Part shown: positions 63,821 through 64,000 of the stretch, piece by piece
Numbering within the stretch: the stretch's first letter is position 1
How the letters are laid out: every line of letters begins with the position of its first letter
Origin: Porphyra umbilicalis
Taxonomy: Eukaryota > Rhodophyta > Bangiophyceae > Bangiales > Bangiaceae
Assembly (NCBI GenBank): GCA_002049455.2
Contig: KV918764.1
Span: 620,001-684,000, forward strand
Direction: 5' to 3'
Length of the DNA stretch: 64,000 nt
The notes under the pieces: generated by a model
What the model was told of the DNA's origin: nothing
Databases searched by the model: none
What the model saw: only the letters and a program-made list of their open reading frames with translations
Program-made: the position numbers and the translations under genes

Positions 63821-64000
63821 ACGCCACCCGGCGCCCCGTGGACGCAGTGCCGGTGCCGCTCCGCGCCTCTGGGCCGCCTGCGTTGTCGGCTATTGGAGGG
63901 GGTGATGAAAGTGGACAGGTTGATGACCGTGGTGCCAGTGGCGGCGGTGGAGACGGTGGTAAGCAGCGAGCCGCTCGCATCGGTGGTCTGGTAGGGGAGC
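63821..64000. other. window edge, nothing assigned
   Basis: Short GC-rich tail with no recognisable feature. Confidence 0.3.

Overview
This is eukaryotic nuclear DNA of very high GC content. It has long G or C homopolymers, genes with no or few introns and GT-AG splicing, expanded Ala/Gly/Pro low-complexity inserts inside conserved proteins, and many transposons. Together these suggest a GC-rich alga, most simply a bangiophyte red alga (Porphyra/Pyropia type). The lineage is inferred from composition and gene content, because no rRNA or organelle marker is present.

Layout. 0-14.3 kb is a gene-dense, GC-rich block: a membrane-anchored Ala-rich protein (partial, minus), the NEDD8-activating enzyme regulatory subunit (plus), a DIRS-like retroelement fragment (minus), an acidic protein (plus), a PH-domain protein kinase with one intron (minus), and a protein with a PIP-box-like motif and two UBZ4-type zinc fingers (plus). 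14.3-37 kb is lower in GC and rich in repeats. It holds a clean three-exon gene of unknown function that converges on a Tc1/mariner (IS630-type) transposase, a frame-broken helical ORF, a PIF1-like helicase exon, a dispersed inverted repeat with a MITE inserted in one copy, a spliced unknown gene, and a minisatellite with a 300-bp higher-order unit. 37-44.5 kb is again GC-rich, with minisatellites and a large frame-broken Ala-rich gene (minus). 44.5-48.3 kb carries two nearly identical 1,026-bp direct repeats that flank a fragment of a GCN5-type acetyltransferase and a small secreted PAN/apple-like protein. 51.7-58 kb is a PIF/Harbinger-like element with a DDE transposase (plus) and a Myb/SANT-like accessory protein (minus) in convergent order. 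58-64 kb has little coding evidence but contains two TA-flanked MITEs.

The host genes are not an operon; they are independent eukaryotic units. Several are broken in frame exactly at runs of 9-14 G or C. Base-calling or assembly error in homopolymers is the simplest explanation and should be excluded before calling them pseudogenes. The most interesting points are: a retroelement gag and pol in one frame separated by a single TAA; a transposase paired tail-to-tail with an unknown Cys-rich spliced gene; the GCN5 fragment starting exactly at a repeat border; the MITE whose empty site survives 13 kb away; and the UBZ4/PIP-like protein.
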